Assembly: GCA_022822495.1 (NCBI GenBank)
Contig: JAJEBQ010000007.1
Location: 1-64,000 of the forward strand
Direction of reading: 5' to 3'
Length of the DNA: 64,000 bases
From: Paracoccaceae bacterium
GTDB lineage: Bacteria > Pseudomonadota > Alphaproteobacteria > Rhodobacterales > Rhodobacteraceae
Under the pieces are notes generated by a model that saw only the letters and a program-made list of their open reading frames with translations, was not told where the DNA came from and did not search any database. Below are positions 63,429 through 64,000 of this stretch, one piece after another. A program made the position numbers and the translations under genes. How positions within the stretch are numbered: position 1 is the first letter of the stretch; each line of letters begins with the position of its first letter.

Positions 63429-64000
63429 CAGGGTCATCGCTTTTAAAATTTTGATTTCCTCTTTTGGTGATTTAATCCCCTACGGTCTCAAAAATGACAC
63501 CATTCTATTGAGGCTCAAAAGATGCCGAATGATTCCCATGTTTTTGAGGGGATGACGGATCCCCGATGTCGTCCTGCCCCGCGCCATGATCTTCATGACA
63601 TGCTGATGAGGGCCCTATTGACCGTCCTCTCGGATGGTGAAACCTGTCCCGACAGGGCTCGGTTTGGCCGCGCCCATGAAGCCCTCTCTTGGGGCTGGCC
63701 GTGAGGATGTCCTTGCCATTGATGGCAACGCTTGACGGCCTTCTGTTTCCGATGCACCCGATCGTCACCTTTACATCGGGTTCATGCTTTTTTAACCGGG
63801 ACACAATGGGTTCTTGAGGTCACCATGAACGAAGATGACCTTCGCAACCGTACGGGGCTGGGGGCGGAGAGCTTGGCGGTCATGCGAAGGTTTGTCCTCA
63901 ATTGGGCTCGTTTGGCTGGAGATAAGAGGCTCCATCCATTCTGGGAAGACTTAAAAAAGCAGGATGGAATCACAATTATGCGTTGAAACTCATCAGTTTG
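63429..64000 (+). mobile_element. ISAs1-family element, degenerate copy running off the window
   Basis: Begins with the terminal repeat CAGGGTCATCGCTTTTAAAA, as in the copy at 40223, and continues with closely related leader sequence. The copy is shortened internally and reaches only to about the last 50 bases of the element at the window edge. It is a third remnant of the same IS in this window. Confidence 0.85.
63522..64000 (+). pseudogene. ISAs1-family transposase, multiply broken
   Basis: Starts like the copy at 40316 (FEGMTDPRCRPAPRHDLHDM) but shows an early stop after about 60 codons. Pieces such as EDVLAIDGNA, HWVLEVTMNEDDLRNRTG-like and ESLAVMRRFVLNWARLAGDK follow in other frames. 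Several deletions and frame shifts make it clearly non-functional. Confidence 0.88.

Noticed and set aside
63732-63986. Open frame near the right edge as an independent gene
   Set aside because: Its sequence is the C-terminal part of the broken ISAs1 transposase after deletions and frame changes.
1-64000. CRISPR arrays, tRNA or rRNA genes, riboswitches
   Set aside because: No regularly spaced repeats, cloverleaf-like sequences, rRNA motifs or riboswitch cores were noticed on reading; a covariance-model scan would be needed to exclude small RNAs fully.

Overview
The window looks like a chromosomal segment of an alphaproteobacterium with moderate, AT-leaning base composition. The evidence is an F0-only ATP synthase operon with both b' and b subunits (atpI-B-E-F'-F, F1 genes absent), class I PHA genes phaZ/phaC/phaR, tripartite tricarboxylate (TTT) and tungstate transporters, and many TTG starts with good ribosome sites. 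Genus cannot be called from sequence alone. No rRNA, tRNA or CRISPR was seen.

Layout. 0-3 kb: end of a GC-rich IS5-type element, an EamA exporter and manC. 3-19.7 kb: a catabolic and housekeeping stretch with an arginine transaminase pair (aruH-aruI-like), DUF1232 plus the F0 operon, tupABC, a K+ channel, then one long run gbuA - omega-aminotransferase - hpaF-E-D-G-H. 19.7-22.5 kb: a GC-rich island with an orphan AAA ATPase, a decayed second copy of it, 120-bp direct repeats and an IS5-like end. 22.5-28.8 kb: cytochrome P450 - glutamine-synthetase-like ligase - 2Fe-2S ferredoxin followed by a TTT transporter, a set resembling secondary-amine (piperidine/morpholine-type) catabolism. 28.9-40 kb: Bcr/CflA exporter, UPF0261 protein, fatty acid desaturase, a three-gene CoA-ester operon (acyl-CoA dehydrogenase, ADP-forming acyl-CoA synthetase, CaiD-like hydratase), Gfo/Idh/MocA oxidoreductase and dxs. 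40.17-42.36 kb: a 2184-bp transposon-like element with perfect 24-bp terminal inverted repeats and an 8-bp target duplication; it carries a lipoprotein gene split by an 11-G tract and two inverted, deleted ISAs1 remnants. 42.4-57.5 kb: ROK kinase, DapA-family lyase and a long operon (sugar-type ABC transporter, SnoaL-like protein, HisD/HpsN-like dehydrogenase, SDR, LacI regulator, tandem SnoaL protein, bicupin, MetE-like protein, alpha/beta hydrolase, broken RraA-like gene). 57.5-61.9 kb: phaZ, phaC, phaR and a glutamine amidotransferase. 62-64 kb: AT-rich non-coding DNA, a MntA/HepT toxin-antitoxin pair and another decayed ISAs1 copy.

How the genes fit. Arginine can be routed by AruH/AruI to 4-guanidinobutanal, then (after oxidation) by GbuA to GABA, and by the adjacent omega-aminotransferase to succinate semialdehyde. 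The homoprotocatechuate (hpa) pathway ends in the same compound, and pyrrolidine oxidation by a P450/ferredoxin system would feed GABA too. The most interesting parts are the lipoprotein transposon (possible phase-variable surface protein), the P450-GS-ferredoxin-TTT cassette, and the unassigned ABC/HpsN/MetE/RraA operon.
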